From the NCBI GenBank assembly GCA_947628705.1, contig CANRAZ010000008.1:1-54944 (forward strand): a DNA stretch of 54,944 nucleotides, in the 5' to 3' direction. Below, piece by piece: positions 35,806 to 44,245 of the stretch. Made by a program: the position numbers and the translations under genes. The notes beneath the pieces were generated by a model. That model made no database searches and was not told the origin of the DNA. It saw nothing but the letters and a program-made list of their open reading frames with translations. Origin of the DNA: an uncultured Lachnospiraceae bacterium. Its GTDB lineage: Bacteria > Bacillota > Clostridia > Lachnospirales > Lachnospiraceae. Every line of letters starts with the position of its first letter. Within the stretch, counting starts at the first letter, position 1.

Positions 35806-37440
35806 ATGGTTGTAACTGAATATCTGGAGAGAAATGCGAGGCTTTATCCTGACGAAACAGCCTTGGTTGAGCTTAATCCTGACGATAAGGAGACAAGAAG
35901 GCTCACATGGAAGGAATACGGTTTGATTCAGCCGACAAGGCATATGCCTTACAGGAGGGAAATTACATGGAGCGTCTTTGACGAGAAGGCGAACCGTTTT
36001 GCAAATATGCTTATCGGCAGAGGCATAAGAAAAGGCGACAAGGTTGCGATCCTTATGTACAACTGTCTGGAGTGGCTCCCGATTTATTTTGGAGTCCTTA
36101 AGACGGGAGCTATTGCAGTCCCTTTTAATTTTCGCTACGATGCTGACGAGATCCTTTACTGTGCTGAGCTTGCAGAGGTTGACATGATAGTTTTCGGCCC
36201 TGCATTTATCGGCAGAATTGAAAGCATTGCCGAAAAGCTGTGTGAGGGAAGGCTATTGATCTATGTCGGAGACGGCTGTCCCGACTATGCGGAAAGCTAC
36301 CGTGAGCTTGTTGCGGACTGTTCAAGCCATTCGCCGGGAATAGAGCTTACAGAGGAGGACTACGGAGCGATTTATTTCTCGTCGGGAACAACAGGCTTTC
36401 CGAAGGCTATTTTACATAAACACAGAAGTCTTACTCAGGCGGCCGAAATGGAGCAGAAGCACCATGAAACAAGCAGAGAGGACAACTTCCTCTGCATACC
36501 TCCGCTTTATCATACAGGTGCAAAATTCCATTGGATGGGAAGTCTTGTTGCAGGCAGCAAGGCGGTGCTTCTTAAGGGCACGAAGCCTGAAACCATTTTA
36601 TCAGCCATATCAAGCGAGCATTGCACGATAGTCTGGCTGCTCGTGCCTTGGGCGCAGGATATACTTGACGCCCTTGACAGAGGCGATATTAAGCTGGAGG
36701 ATTATGAGCTTTCGCAGTGGAGGCTTATGCACATAGGCGCACAGCCGGTTCCTCCTTCGCTCATTAAGAGGTGGAAAAAGTACTTTCCTGAGCATCAGTA
36801 TGACACGAATTACGGCCTTTCCGAATCCACGGGTCCGGGCTGCGTCCATCTTGGCATGGAGAATATACACAAGGTCGGAGCAATCGGCGTGCCGGGCTAT
36901 CGCTGGGCGTGCAGGATTGTAGACGAGCAGGACAACGAGGTAAAGCAGGGAGAGGTCGGAGAGCTTTGCGTTAAAGGCCCCGGTGTTATGACCTGCTACT
37001 ACAGAAACGAAGAGGCTACAAAGGAAGTTCTTAAAGACGGCTGGCTTTACACCGGAGACATGGCAATGCAGGATGAGGACGGCTTCATATTCCTTGTTGA
37101 CAGAAAAAAGGATGTTATTGTAAGCGGAGGCGAGAATATATATCCTGTACAGATTGAGGATTTTATCCGAAAAATGGATAAGGTTAAAGATGTGGCAGTT
37201 ATAGGCCTTCCCGACAGGAGACTTGGCGAAAAGACGGCGGCCATTATTGAAGCCAAGGACGGAATGGAACTCACAGAGGAAGAGGTCGCAGAGTTCTGTA
37301 ACGGCCTGCCAAGGTATAAGAGACCGAAGGAAATCATATTTACTGAAATTCCGAGAAATGCAACAGGCAAGATAGAAAAACCAAAGCTCCGTAAGATGTA
37401 CGGAGCTGACAGGCTTGTTGAACAGGAAAATAAGGGTTGA
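35806..37440 (+). CDS. AMP-dependent acyl-CoA synthetase/ligase
   Basis: The 544-aa adenylate-forming enzyme activates a carboxylic acid, probably a fatty or aromatic acid, to its CoA thioester. The P-loop is YFSSGTTGFPKAILHKH (about residues 189-205). NYGLSESTG, YTGDMA and VDRKKDVIVSGGENIYP follow, with the catalytic lysine near the end in NATGKIEKPKLR. There is no membrane segment. It is separated by 206 bp from the symporter and converges with an amidohydrolase 12 bp away. Substrate cannot be assigned. Confidence 0.88.
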   Translation: MVVTEYLERNARLYPDETALVELNPDDKETRRLTWKEYGLIQPTRHMPYRREITWSVFDEKANRFANMLIGRGIRKGDKVAILMYNCLEWLPIYFGVLKTGAIAVPFNFRYDADEILYCAELAEVDMIVFGPAFIGRIESIAEKLCEGRLLIYVGDGCPDYAESYRELVADCSSHSPGIELTEEDYGAIYFSSGTTGFPKAILHKHRSLTQAAEMEQKHHETSREDNFLCIPPLYHTGAKFHWMGSLVAGSKAVLLKGTKPETILSAISSEHCTIVWLLVPWAQDILDALDRGDIKLEDYELSQWRLMHIGAQPVPPSLIKRWKKYFPEHQYDTNYGLSESTGPGCVHLGMENIHKVGAIGVPGYRWACRIVDEQDNEVKQGEVGELCVKGPGVMTCYYRNEEATKEVLKDGWLYTGDMAMQDEDGFIFLVDRKKDVIVSGGENIYPVQIEDFIRKMDKVKDVAVIGLPDRRLGEKTAAIIEAKDGMELTEEEVAEFCNGLPRYKRPKEIIFTEIPRNATGKIEKPKLRKMYGADRLVEQENKG

Positions 37441-37451
37441 AGCTTTGCCGG

Positions 37452-38300
37452 TCAGATGCCAAGCAGCATGGCGGCGTTTTCACCCAGTACGGCGGTTTGT
37501 TCTTCTGAAGACAGGCCGCTTTCTTTTATGGATTTTATATCCTCCGCCTGACGTCCCCATGGGCTGTCTGTTCCAAAAAGAATGCGGTTTGCGCCGTGCT
37601 TGCGCACGATTCTGAGAAACTGTTCGTTGGAAAGCTGAAGCTCGCCGGGTTTATTTCTGATTTCACCCGAAAGCGCAATGTTCGGAAGGAGGGCAAAAGA
37701 GGTGTCGAGCCAAACGTCGCTGCCTGCGATTATTTCCTCAACCTCGTCCCAGTTGTCCCAGCCTCCCATGTGGGCAAGCACGAATTTCTGCGGATGAAGC
37801 GTGTCGATAACGTTTTTTATATGCGGTACCGTCGCCTTGTCGTTTCCCGGGAAACCGATATCATAGCCTGCATGAACAACGGTTATGAGTCCGTACTCAC
37901 AGGCAGTGTCAATTATATTGAGATAGCGAATGTCGTCAATGTAGGTATCCTGATAGACAGGGTGGATTTTAATGCCCTTAATTCCATGTTCGGCAAGGTT
38001 TTTAATGATTTCCTTATATTCCGCATTATCAGGATGAATTCCTCCGAAGGAAAGAATTCCGGTTTCGCGGAATTTTTCGTTTATTTCAATTGCGACTCTG
38101 TTTATAGTGCTGTGCTGCTTAGGACTCGTTGCAACAGGAAGAAGGACAGAATAATCAATTCCTGCCGAGTCCGCAGCGGCTTTGAGTTCGGCTACCGTTC
38201 CGTTAGTGTTGTTTTTGATGTTTGCAGTGGCGGCAAGCTTGCTTACTGCCTTTTCCGCAATTGCTTCAGGAAACGTGTGGGTGTGAAAATCAATTATCAT
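37452..38300 (-). CDS. Amidohydrolase-family metal-dependent hydrolase
   Basis: The 282-aa TIM-barrel protein is of the amidohydrolase_2 group. The metal motif DFHTHTFPE is at the N terminus; KIHPVYQ, VVHAGYD and FVLAHMGG provide later metal ligands, and the closing FGTDSPWGRQ holds the catalytic Asp. Relatives include decarboxylases and lactonases; the substrate here is unknown. It is cotranscribed, if at all, with the TSUP gene upstream (92 bp gap) and converges with the acyl-CoA ligase. Confidence 0.88.
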   Translation of the reverse strand: MIIDFHTHTFPEAIAEKAVSKLAATANIKNNTNGTVAELKAAADSAGIDYSVLLPVATSPKQHSTINRVAIEINEKFRETGILSFGGIHPDNAEYKEIIKNLAEHGIKGIKIHPVYQDTYIDDIRYLNIIDTACEYGLITVVHAGYDIGFPGNDKATVPHIKNVIDTLHPQKFVLAHMGGWDNWDEVEEIIAGSDVWLDTSFALLPNIALSGEIRNKPGELQLSNEQFLRIVRKHGANRILFGTDSPWGRQAEDIKSIKESGLSSEEQTAVLGENAAMLLGI

Positions 38301-38391
38301 GGTAAGCTCCTTTTATGAATGGTATTAAAATTTCCGTTAAAATTGTTTTCCGTAAGATTTTGAAGCCTCCGGCATTCAGCCAGAAGCTGCT

Positions 38392-39183
38392 TCACGGTTG
38401 CTGCCGGAGAAACGTGAAAGACATTATTACCGCTCCAAGTATAACCAAAACAATGCCCGTTGCACGGTTAAGCCCTTCAGGCGTGGATTTATTGGCGAAC
38501 AGCGCGGCGATTCTTGCCCAGATAAGCGTGAATATTACGCAGAGGACTAAAACCGTAATGTCAGGCGCATCTCCAATGGCAAAATGTGACAAGGCTCCTG
38601 TAAGCGCCGTAAAAGTCATTATAAACACGCTGGTTCCAACGGCGGTTTTAAGCTCATAGCCCAGAACGCCGGTGAGAATGAGAAGCATCATCATTCCGCC
38701 GCCTGCACCGATGAAACCGCAGATAAATCCGATTATCATTCCGCTTATTACGGACTGAACCGTTCTTTTCTTTTTTGAAACCTCAAGCATTGCCTGCTTG
38801 GTGGTCATTACGGGGCGCACTATAAATTTTATGCCTAAAAGGAAGGTCATAAACACTGAAAAGCTTCCCATTGCGTGCGACGGAACAAGCTTTGAAACGC
38901 CGCTTCCGATTACGGTAAAAAGAAGCACAAACGCCATCATAATACTGCCGTTTTTTATATCAAGATTTTTGTTTTTTCCGTAAGTGTAGGCGGATATCGC
39001 GCTTGCAAGCACATCTGAGGACAGTGCGATTCCGATAGCAGTATAAGGGGTCATGTCTAAAAAGGTGACAAGCATCGGAGTAATAACGGCGGCAGCGCTC
39101 ATGCCGGCAAAGCCGGTTCCTAATCCGGCTCCCATGCCGGCGAAGAAGGTCACTGCAATCATAATAAGCGTTTCTGCGTCCAT
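38392..39183 (-). CDS. TSUP-family permease (TauE/SafE)
   Basis: The 263-aa protein has about eight membrane segments in two related halves. The GxGxGxGFxGxxAA pattern near residue 15-33 (GAGLGTGFAGMSAA) and FICGFIGAGGGMMM in the second half are family marks. TSUP proteins move small sulfur or organic anions such as sulfite or sulfoacetate. No sulfur-metabolism gene is close. GGAGG precedes the start. Confidence 0.9.
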   Translation of the reverse strand: MDAETLIMIAVTFFAGMGAGLGTGFAGMSAAAVITPMLVTFLDMTPYTAIGIALSSDVLASAISAYTYGKNKNLDIKNGSIMMAFVLLFTVIGSGVSKLVPSHAMGSFSVFMTFLLGIKFIVRPVMTTKQAMLEVSKKKRTVQSVISGMIIGFICGFIGAGGGMMMLLILTGVLGYELKTAVGTSVFIMTFTALTGALSHFAIGDAPDITVLVLCVIFTLIWARIAALFANKSTPEGLNRATGIVLVILGAVIMSFTFLRQQP

Positions 39184-39337
39184 GATTCCTCCGTGTATCT
39201 GATATTATGGTATGACGGTTGAAAAGCTCTCTGAAATACTATAATAAGTTTGCGGGCAAAAATCAATTCTAAGATTGAAAGTTATTTAAATTTAATATAT
39301 CATGGAATACAAAATATAATATCCGTGCGGAGGGACA

Positions 39338-40264
39338 ATGTACTATTTTATTGTAAACGGACATTCAAAAAGCGGAAGCGTAAGAAACGTGTGGAGCAGG
39401 GTAAGCCGTGCGCTTAAAGCGTCGGGAGCTGAATACAAGGTAATAAAGACAACGTATCGCGGCCACGCCACCGACATTGCAAAGAAGCTGAGCGAGCTTC
39501 CTGAAAAGGATAAGAGTATTGTTGTGGTTGGCGGCGACGGAACGGTTAACGAAATAATAAACGGCATAACGGATTTTAAAAATATTAGTCTTTCCGTTAT
39601 TCCGTCGGGTTCGGGAAACGATTTTGCCAGAGGTCTCGGAATCCCCAAATCGCCTGAAAAGGGGCTTGAAGGAATACTTAGCTGCAAACATGCTGAACTG
39701 ATGGATTTGGGGCGGGTTTACTGTCCGGAAAACGGAAAGGAGCGTTTGTTTGCAATCAGCTCCGGAATGGGAATGGATGCGCTGGTGTGCAAAAAAACCA
39801 ACCGTTCGGGGGAAAAGAAAATCCTGAACGCAGTTAATCTTGGCAATCTGTCCTACCTTGTACTGACGGTAGAGTCGCTTTTTACGATGTCGACCGGAAA
39901 AGCGGCAGTAACCGTTGACGGCGGCAGGATACACAGGCGGTTTGAAAAGCTGATATTCGTTGCCGCAATGAATTTTAAGGCTGAGGGCGGCGGAGTACCG
40001 ATGGCGCCAAGGGCTTCTGCTTTTGACGGAAAACTGTCAGTGTGCGTCGGAGCAGGAGTTCCAAAATGGAAAACCTTCCTTCTTCTTCCCTTTCTGGTTG
40101 CGTCAAAGCATGAAAATTTAAAGGGCTTCGAACTGTTCAACGGAAAAAAGCTTGAGGTAAGCGTAAAGGAACCGATTGACATTCATACTGACGGCGAGTA
40201 TCTTGGAGCCTATAAGAAGGCGGTGTTTGAATGTTTGCCCAAGAAGCTTAAAATCAGGCGGTAA
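39338..40264 (+). CDS. YegS/BmrU-family diacylglycerol/lipid kinase
   Basis: The 308-aa soluble lipid kinase has the nucleotide motif VVVGGDGTVNEIINGI (about residues 62-77) and the substrate-side PSGSGNDFARGL. Its fold is that of diacylglycerol kinase catalytic domains and it lacks membrane helices. It probably phosphorylates diacylglycerol or a related lipid, recycling lipids from surface-polymer synthesis. A GGAGG site precedes ATG. It is monocistronic. Confidence 0.92.
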   Translation: MYYFIVNGHSKSGSVRNVWSRVSRALKASGAEYKVIKTTYRGHATDIAKKLSELPEKDKSIVVVGGDGTVNEIINGITDFKNISLSVIPSGSGNDFARGLGIPKSPEKGLEGILSCKHAELMDLGRVYCPENGKERLFAISSGMGMDALVCKKTNRSGEKKILNAVNLGNLSYLVLTVESLFTMSTGKAAVTVDGGRIHRRFEKLIFVAAMNFKAEGGGVPMAPRASAFDGKLSVCVGAGVPKWKTFLLLPFLVASKHENLKGFELFNGKKLEVSVKEPIDIHTDGEYLGAYKKAVFECLPKKLKIRR

Positions 40265-40326
40265 ATGTCAGACAGGCCTGCGGCGCATAACAGTCCTTTA
40301 GCCCTTGCCGAAATTTTAACAGACGC

Positions 40327-41355
40327 CTACCAAAGCTCCGCCATTTCGTAGATCAGTCTTTCGGATTTTTCCCAGCCGAGGCATGGGTCTGTAATGGATT
40401 TCCCGTAGCATTCGCCTGTAGAGCTTTGGTTTCCGTCTTCAATGTAGCTTTCGACCATGAAGCCCTTTACAAAGGAACGTATGTCGTTTGAAAGCTTGCG
40501 GCTGTGGATTACTTCTTTACATATTCTTATCTGCGCAAGGTACTTTTTATTTGAATTGGCATGGTTCGCATCGACGATAACGCCCGGATTTAAAAGGCTG
40601 CGTCTGCTGTATGCTTCAAACAGCTCTTCCAGATCCTCATAATGGTAGTTTGAATAACACTTTCCGTCCTCCTTTACGTAGCCTCTGAGAATTGCATGGG
40701 CGTAAGGGTTTCCCGGAGTCTCGACCTCATATCCACGGTATGAAATGGTGTGAGGAATCTGTGCGGCAAGTATGGAGTTCAGCATTACCTCCTTGTCGCC
40801 GCTGGTAGGGTTTTTCATTCCGACAGGTATGCCTACGCCGCTTGCCACGAGACGGTGCTGCTGATTTTCAACCGAGCGCGCACCGACAGCGACATAGGAA
40901 AGGATATCCGAAAGATAACTGTGGTTTTCGGGATAGAGCATTTCGTCCGCACAGGTGAACTCTGTTTCCTGCATTGCACGGATGTGCATCTGCCTTAGAG
41001 CTACAAGCCCTTTAAGCATGTCAGGCTGTTCCTTTGGGTCGGGCTGAAGCGCAATTCCCTTGTAGCCCTCGCCTGTAGTACGGGGCTTGTTTGTATATAT
41101 TCTGGGCACGATAAAAATTTTATCCTTAACGGCTTCCTGAACACGGCGGAGCCTGCTGATGTAGTCGAGAACCGCATCCTCTCTGTCCGCAGAGCACGGC
41201 CCGATGATAAGCAGAAGCTTTTCGGATTTGCCTGTTATGATATCAGCAATCTCCCTGTCCCTTTCAGCCTTGATTTCTTTCATTTTTTCGGTAATGGGAA
41301 TCTGTTCTTTAAGCTCGTCAGGGGTGCAGAGCTTTCTTTTTATTTTCATTTCCAT
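40327..41355 (-). CDS. aroF: 3-deoxy-7-phosphoheptulonate synthase (class I DAHP synthase)
   Basis: The 342-aa enzyme condenses PEP and erythrose 4-phosphate, the first step to aromatic amino acids. LLIIGPCSADREDAVLDY, NKPRTTGEGYKG, GARSVENQQHR and VDANHANSNKKY are the class I (AroFGH) active-site blocks. Isoform (Phe, Tyr or Trp sensitive) cannot be assigned by eye, so the symbol is provisional. No other shikimate gene is nearby. The start ATG at 41355 has a GAGG site. Confidence 0.93.
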   Translation of the reverse strand: MEMKIKRKLCTPDELKEQIPITEKMKEIKAERDREIADIITGKSEKLLLIIGPCSADREDAVLDYISRLRRVQEAVKDKIFIVPRIYTNKPRTTGEGYKGIALQPDPKEQPDMLKGLVALRQMHIRAMQETEFTCADEMLYPENHSYLSDILSYVAVGARSVENQQHRLVASGVGIPVGMKNPTSGDKEVMLNSILAAQIPHTISYRGYEVETPGNPYAHAILRGYVKEDGKCYSNYHYEDLEELFEAYSRRSLLNPGVIVDANHANSNKKYLAQIRICKEVIHSRKLSNDIRSFVKGFMVESYIEDGNQSSTGECYGKSITDPCLGWEKSERLIYEMAELW

Positions 41356-41727
41356 AGGAATACCTCTTTAAAATTTACATGATTAGTTATGTTACCATTT
41401 ATTCTGCGGTTTTGCAAGGGCTTTAGGGTTTATAAAACTGCGTGCGTTCTGAATCGGAGCTTAACGGCATTAAACCTAACGCGGCGCTGTGCGGAAAAGA
41501 TGACAGGGCTGCGGCTTTAACGGATTTTAAAGGAAAAATCCGCAAATGAAGCGTTTATTGCAGGAATTTATTTTTTTGTAATGTTTTTTTAAAAAATAAG
41601 TAATCCTTCAGTAACAAAAAAATACTTTTTTAATCATGCAAAATGTGTTATCATTACTTCGTTATACTATTACTGAATTTTTGAGCGCGGCTTTTTATAA
41701 AAAGACGGTGTTCGGGGAGGCAGGGAA
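41356..41727. other. Intergenic region between aroF and the surface cluster
   Basis: No gene seen in 372 bp. The right half is very A/T-rich with T8 and T7 runs near 41570-41592 and includes TATACT (41663-41668), a possible -10 for the transglutaminase gene, without a good -35. No leader-peptide attenuator for aroF was recognised. Confidence 0.5.
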
Positions 41728-43464
41728 ATGTCGAGTGATGTCGGCGGTAACGGCAGGAGCAATTTAAAAAAACATACCGGACAGAACAGCAGAGGCGGTG
41801 CAAAGACGGGAAATGGCAGAAGCGCCGCACCGGCAAGAATCAGCAGAGGAAAAAGCAAATCTGCAAAGCGCAGCGCGTCGGGTTCTTACGGAAACCGAAA
41901 AACCGGAAAAAGCAGTTCGGGCGGCTATGGCGGAAGGTATGCGGATGAAACCGCAAGGAGTTCCCATAACGGCTACGGAGATGAAGCTGTTAGAAGCTTC
42001 CGTGACGGTTATGACAGCGAAGCAGGGAGAAGATACCGCGACGGCTATGACAGCGAGGTAAGAAGAAGCGTGCGCACGTCAGATCCATATTCAAATCATA
42101 GAGAGTCATCATACAAAAAGAGCAGCTACAGCCGTTCGGGACGGAGCGGCTCCCGCAGCAGAGGCAAAAACGGAAGAAGCGGAAAAAATAGTCAAAACAA
42201 GAGAAGAATGAAAATAATAATCGGTGTCGAGGCGGTTCTTATTTTAGTCGGCGCCGTTGTATTTATATCCCTTTTGGCGAACATTTTGAAATCTCCCGTA
42301 AAAAAGAAACTTGTACTGGAAGTAGGGTCTCCGATAACTGCTGAAGCCTTTTTGGATAAAAAGGTGAAAAGCGCGAGCTTTGTAACGGATATAAATTCAA
42401 TTAATCTGACAAAGCCGGGGACTGCTAAGATAACGCTTGAAATAAACGGCAAGAACTACGATTCGGAGCTTGTGCTTAAGGATACGGTCGCGCCTACAGG
42501 CGTACCGGCGGAGGTAATGACGCCTCCGGGAGTGCTTCCGGCTCCGGAAGACTGCTTTGAAAGCATTAGTGATGAAACACAGGTTACAGTAAAATACGAG
42601 GTTGAACCTGAGGTTAGCAGAGAAGGAAATGTCAAGGCGGTTCTCAGACTGACGGACGAGGGAGGAAACTACACGCTCGTTGAGGTAAATATTACGGTCA
42701 AGCAGATGGACAACGAGCCGCCCAAGATAGTCGGGGTCAAGGATATCGTCATAACGGAAGGCGAAACAATAAGCTATAAAAAAGATGTTTCGGTAACAGA
42801 TAACATGGACGAAAATCCGACTCTTGAAATTGACAACAGCCAAGTGGACGCAAACACGCCGGGAGAATACTCTGTTATCTACACTGCAACCGATTCCGCA
42901 GGAAACAAGTCTTCCGTCAGCGCCACGGTCACGGTCAAGAAACAGATTCCTGCCGATGAGGCGGAGGTTTATGAATTGGCGCAGAAGGTGCTTGACAGCA
43001 TAACCGACGATTCAATGAGCGACATGGAGGTTGCGTTCGCGATCTACCGCTGGACAAAGAGCCACATTGCTTACACAGGCACGTCGGACAAGTCCAGCTG
43101 GGTTGTCGGGGCAAAGCAGGCATTCACAAAGTACAGCGGCGACTGCTTTAATTATTTTGCGGCGGCAAAGGCGCTTTACACCGTTGCAGGAATCGAGAAT
43201 GTTGACGTCGTCAAGAGCGATACATCGCACTCCCGACACTATTGGAGCCTTATAAACCTCGGCGACGGCTGGTACCACGTAGACTGTACGCAATGGACCT
43301 ACAAAAATGACAATCTGTTCATGCTTACGGATGAAGAGCTTGAGACCTTTTCGTCAGCGCACTACAACAGGACGCATATCTATGACGGAAGCCTTTACCC
43401 GAAGAGAGCGACAGGGTCTGTGCAAAGCAAGGTCGATTATAAAAACGGCGTAATAAAAGATTGA
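41728..43464 (+). CDS. Membrane-anchored transglutaminase-like protein with basic N-terminal tail
   Basis: The 578-aa protein begins with about 160 residues that are Ser/Gly/Arg/Lys-rich and disordered, including near-copies of RDGYDSEA (92-99, 104-111). One membrane helix follows (163-187), so the tail is cytosolic and the rest outside. Beta-sandwich segments occupy about 195-405, the last with a DUF5011/Ig-like pattern (DNEPPKIVGVKDI, YTATDSAGN). The transglutaminase core (about 415-530) has Cys473 in SGDCFNYF, His504 in SRHYWSL and Asp519 in YHVDC, an intact triad. Such cores act as proteases, amidases or cross-linkers. It leads the racemase-MBOAT cluster, 49 bp upstream. Confidence 0.85.
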   Translation: MSSDVGGNGRSNLKKHTGQNSRGGAKTGNGRSAAPARISRGKSKSAKRSASGSYGNRKTGKSSSGGYGGRYADETARSSHNGYGDEAVRSFRDGYDSEAGRRYRDGYDSEVRRSVRTSDPYSNHRESSYKKSSYSRSGRSGSRSRGKNGRSGKNSQNKRRMKIIIGVEAVLILVGAVVFISLLANILKSPVKKKLVLEVGSPITAEAFLDKKVKSASFVTDINSINLTKPGTAKITLEINGKNYDSELVLKDTVAPTGVPAEVMTPPGVLPAPEDCFESISDETQVTVKYEVEPEVSREGNVKAVLRLTDEGGNYTLVEVNITVKQMDNEPPKIVGVKDIVITEGETISYKKDVSVTDNMDENPTLEIDNSQVDANTPGEYSVIYTATDSAGNKSSVSATVTVKKQIPADEAEVYELAQKVLDSITDDSMSDMEVAFAIYRWTKSHIAYTGTSDKSSWVVGAKQAFTKYSGDCFNYFAAAKALYTVAGIENVDVVKSDTSHSRHYWSLINLGDGWYHVDCTQWTYKNDNLFMLTDEELETFSSAHYNRTHIYDGSLYPKRATGSVQSKVDYKNGVIKD

Positions 43465-43513
43465 CAAATTTGAAGCTGATGTACGAGTATCTGCGGAAGG
43501 AGATGGGGGAATA

Positions 43514-44227
43514 ATGAGTTTAGGCGTTATCGGCGGACTTGGACCGATGGCAACGGCGTGCTTTATGAAGCTTGTGATAAGCATGACGAAGGCGGATTGC
43601 GACCAAGAGCATCTGGAAATGATAATTTACAACTGCCCTCAGATTCCCGACAGAACGGAGTATATACTGGGAAAAAGCACGGACAGTCCGCTTCCTTATA
43701 TAATTGATTTTGGAAAACGCCTTAAGGAGCAGGGGGCTGAATGTATCGCCATTCCGTGTATTACCGCGCATTATTTTCACCGTAAGATTGAGGAGGGCTG
43801 CGGACTTAAGGTCATACATGCTATTACGGAAACCGTGTGCCTGTTAAAGAGGAACGGAATTAAAGTTGCAGGGCTTATGGCGACGGACGGAACGATAGAG
43901 AGCAGGATCTTTCAGAGCGAGCTTGAGGCGCAGGGGATAGAGGCGGCGCTTCCTTCGGAAGAAAAGCAGAAGCTTGTGATGAGCCTAATTTACGATGACG
44001 TAAAGACGGGCAAGCAGCCGGACCTGAAAAAGTTTTATGCAGTCAAGGATTATCTGATTAAGGAAAAGGGCGCGCAGGTCGTCATTCTCGGCTGCACCGA
44101 ATTATCCGTTATAAAGCAGGATTACGATTTGGGCAGCAATGTGTGCGACTGCATGGAGGTTTTGGCGGCGAGGTCGGTTACCTTGTGCGGAAAAGAGCTA
44201 AGTCCTCAGTATGAAATGCTGATTTGA
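43514..44227 (+). CDS. Aspartate/glutamate racemase-family protein
   Basis: The 237-aa cofactor-independent racemase has the two catalytic cysteines: Cys82 in AIPCITAHYF and Cys194 in ILGCTELSV. The N-terminal VIGGLGPMATACFM is the aspartate racemase-type opening rather than that of MurI. Most aspartate racemases have Asn after the first Cys (PCNTAH); here it is Ile, which may alter substrate choice. It lies 18 bp before the adenylation gene, so it probably supplies a D-amino acid to that enzyme. It could also act on another amino acid, as the superfamily is broad. Confidence 0.88.
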   Translation: MSLGVIGGLGPMATACFMKLVISMTKADCDQEHLEMIIYNCPQIPDRTEYILGKSTDSPLPYIIDFGKRLKEQGAECIAIPCITAHYFHRKIEEGCGLKVIHAITETVCLLKRNGIKVAGLMATDGTIESRIFQSELEAQGIEAALPSEEKQKLVMSLIYDDVKTGKQPDLKKFYAVKDYLIKEKGAQVVILGCTELSVIKQDYDLGSNVCDCMEVLAARSVTLCGKELSPQYEMLI

Positions 44228-44245
44228 AAAAATCTGGAGGTTGTT

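Noticed and set aside
37596-38318. 240-codon plus-strand frame opposite the amidohydrolase
   Set aside because: The minus-strand amidohydrolase has a complete metal site; this frame has none.
41356-41727. Aromatic amino acid attenuator before aroF
   Set aside because: No short leader peptide rich in Phe, Tyr or Trp and no terminator pair is visible.
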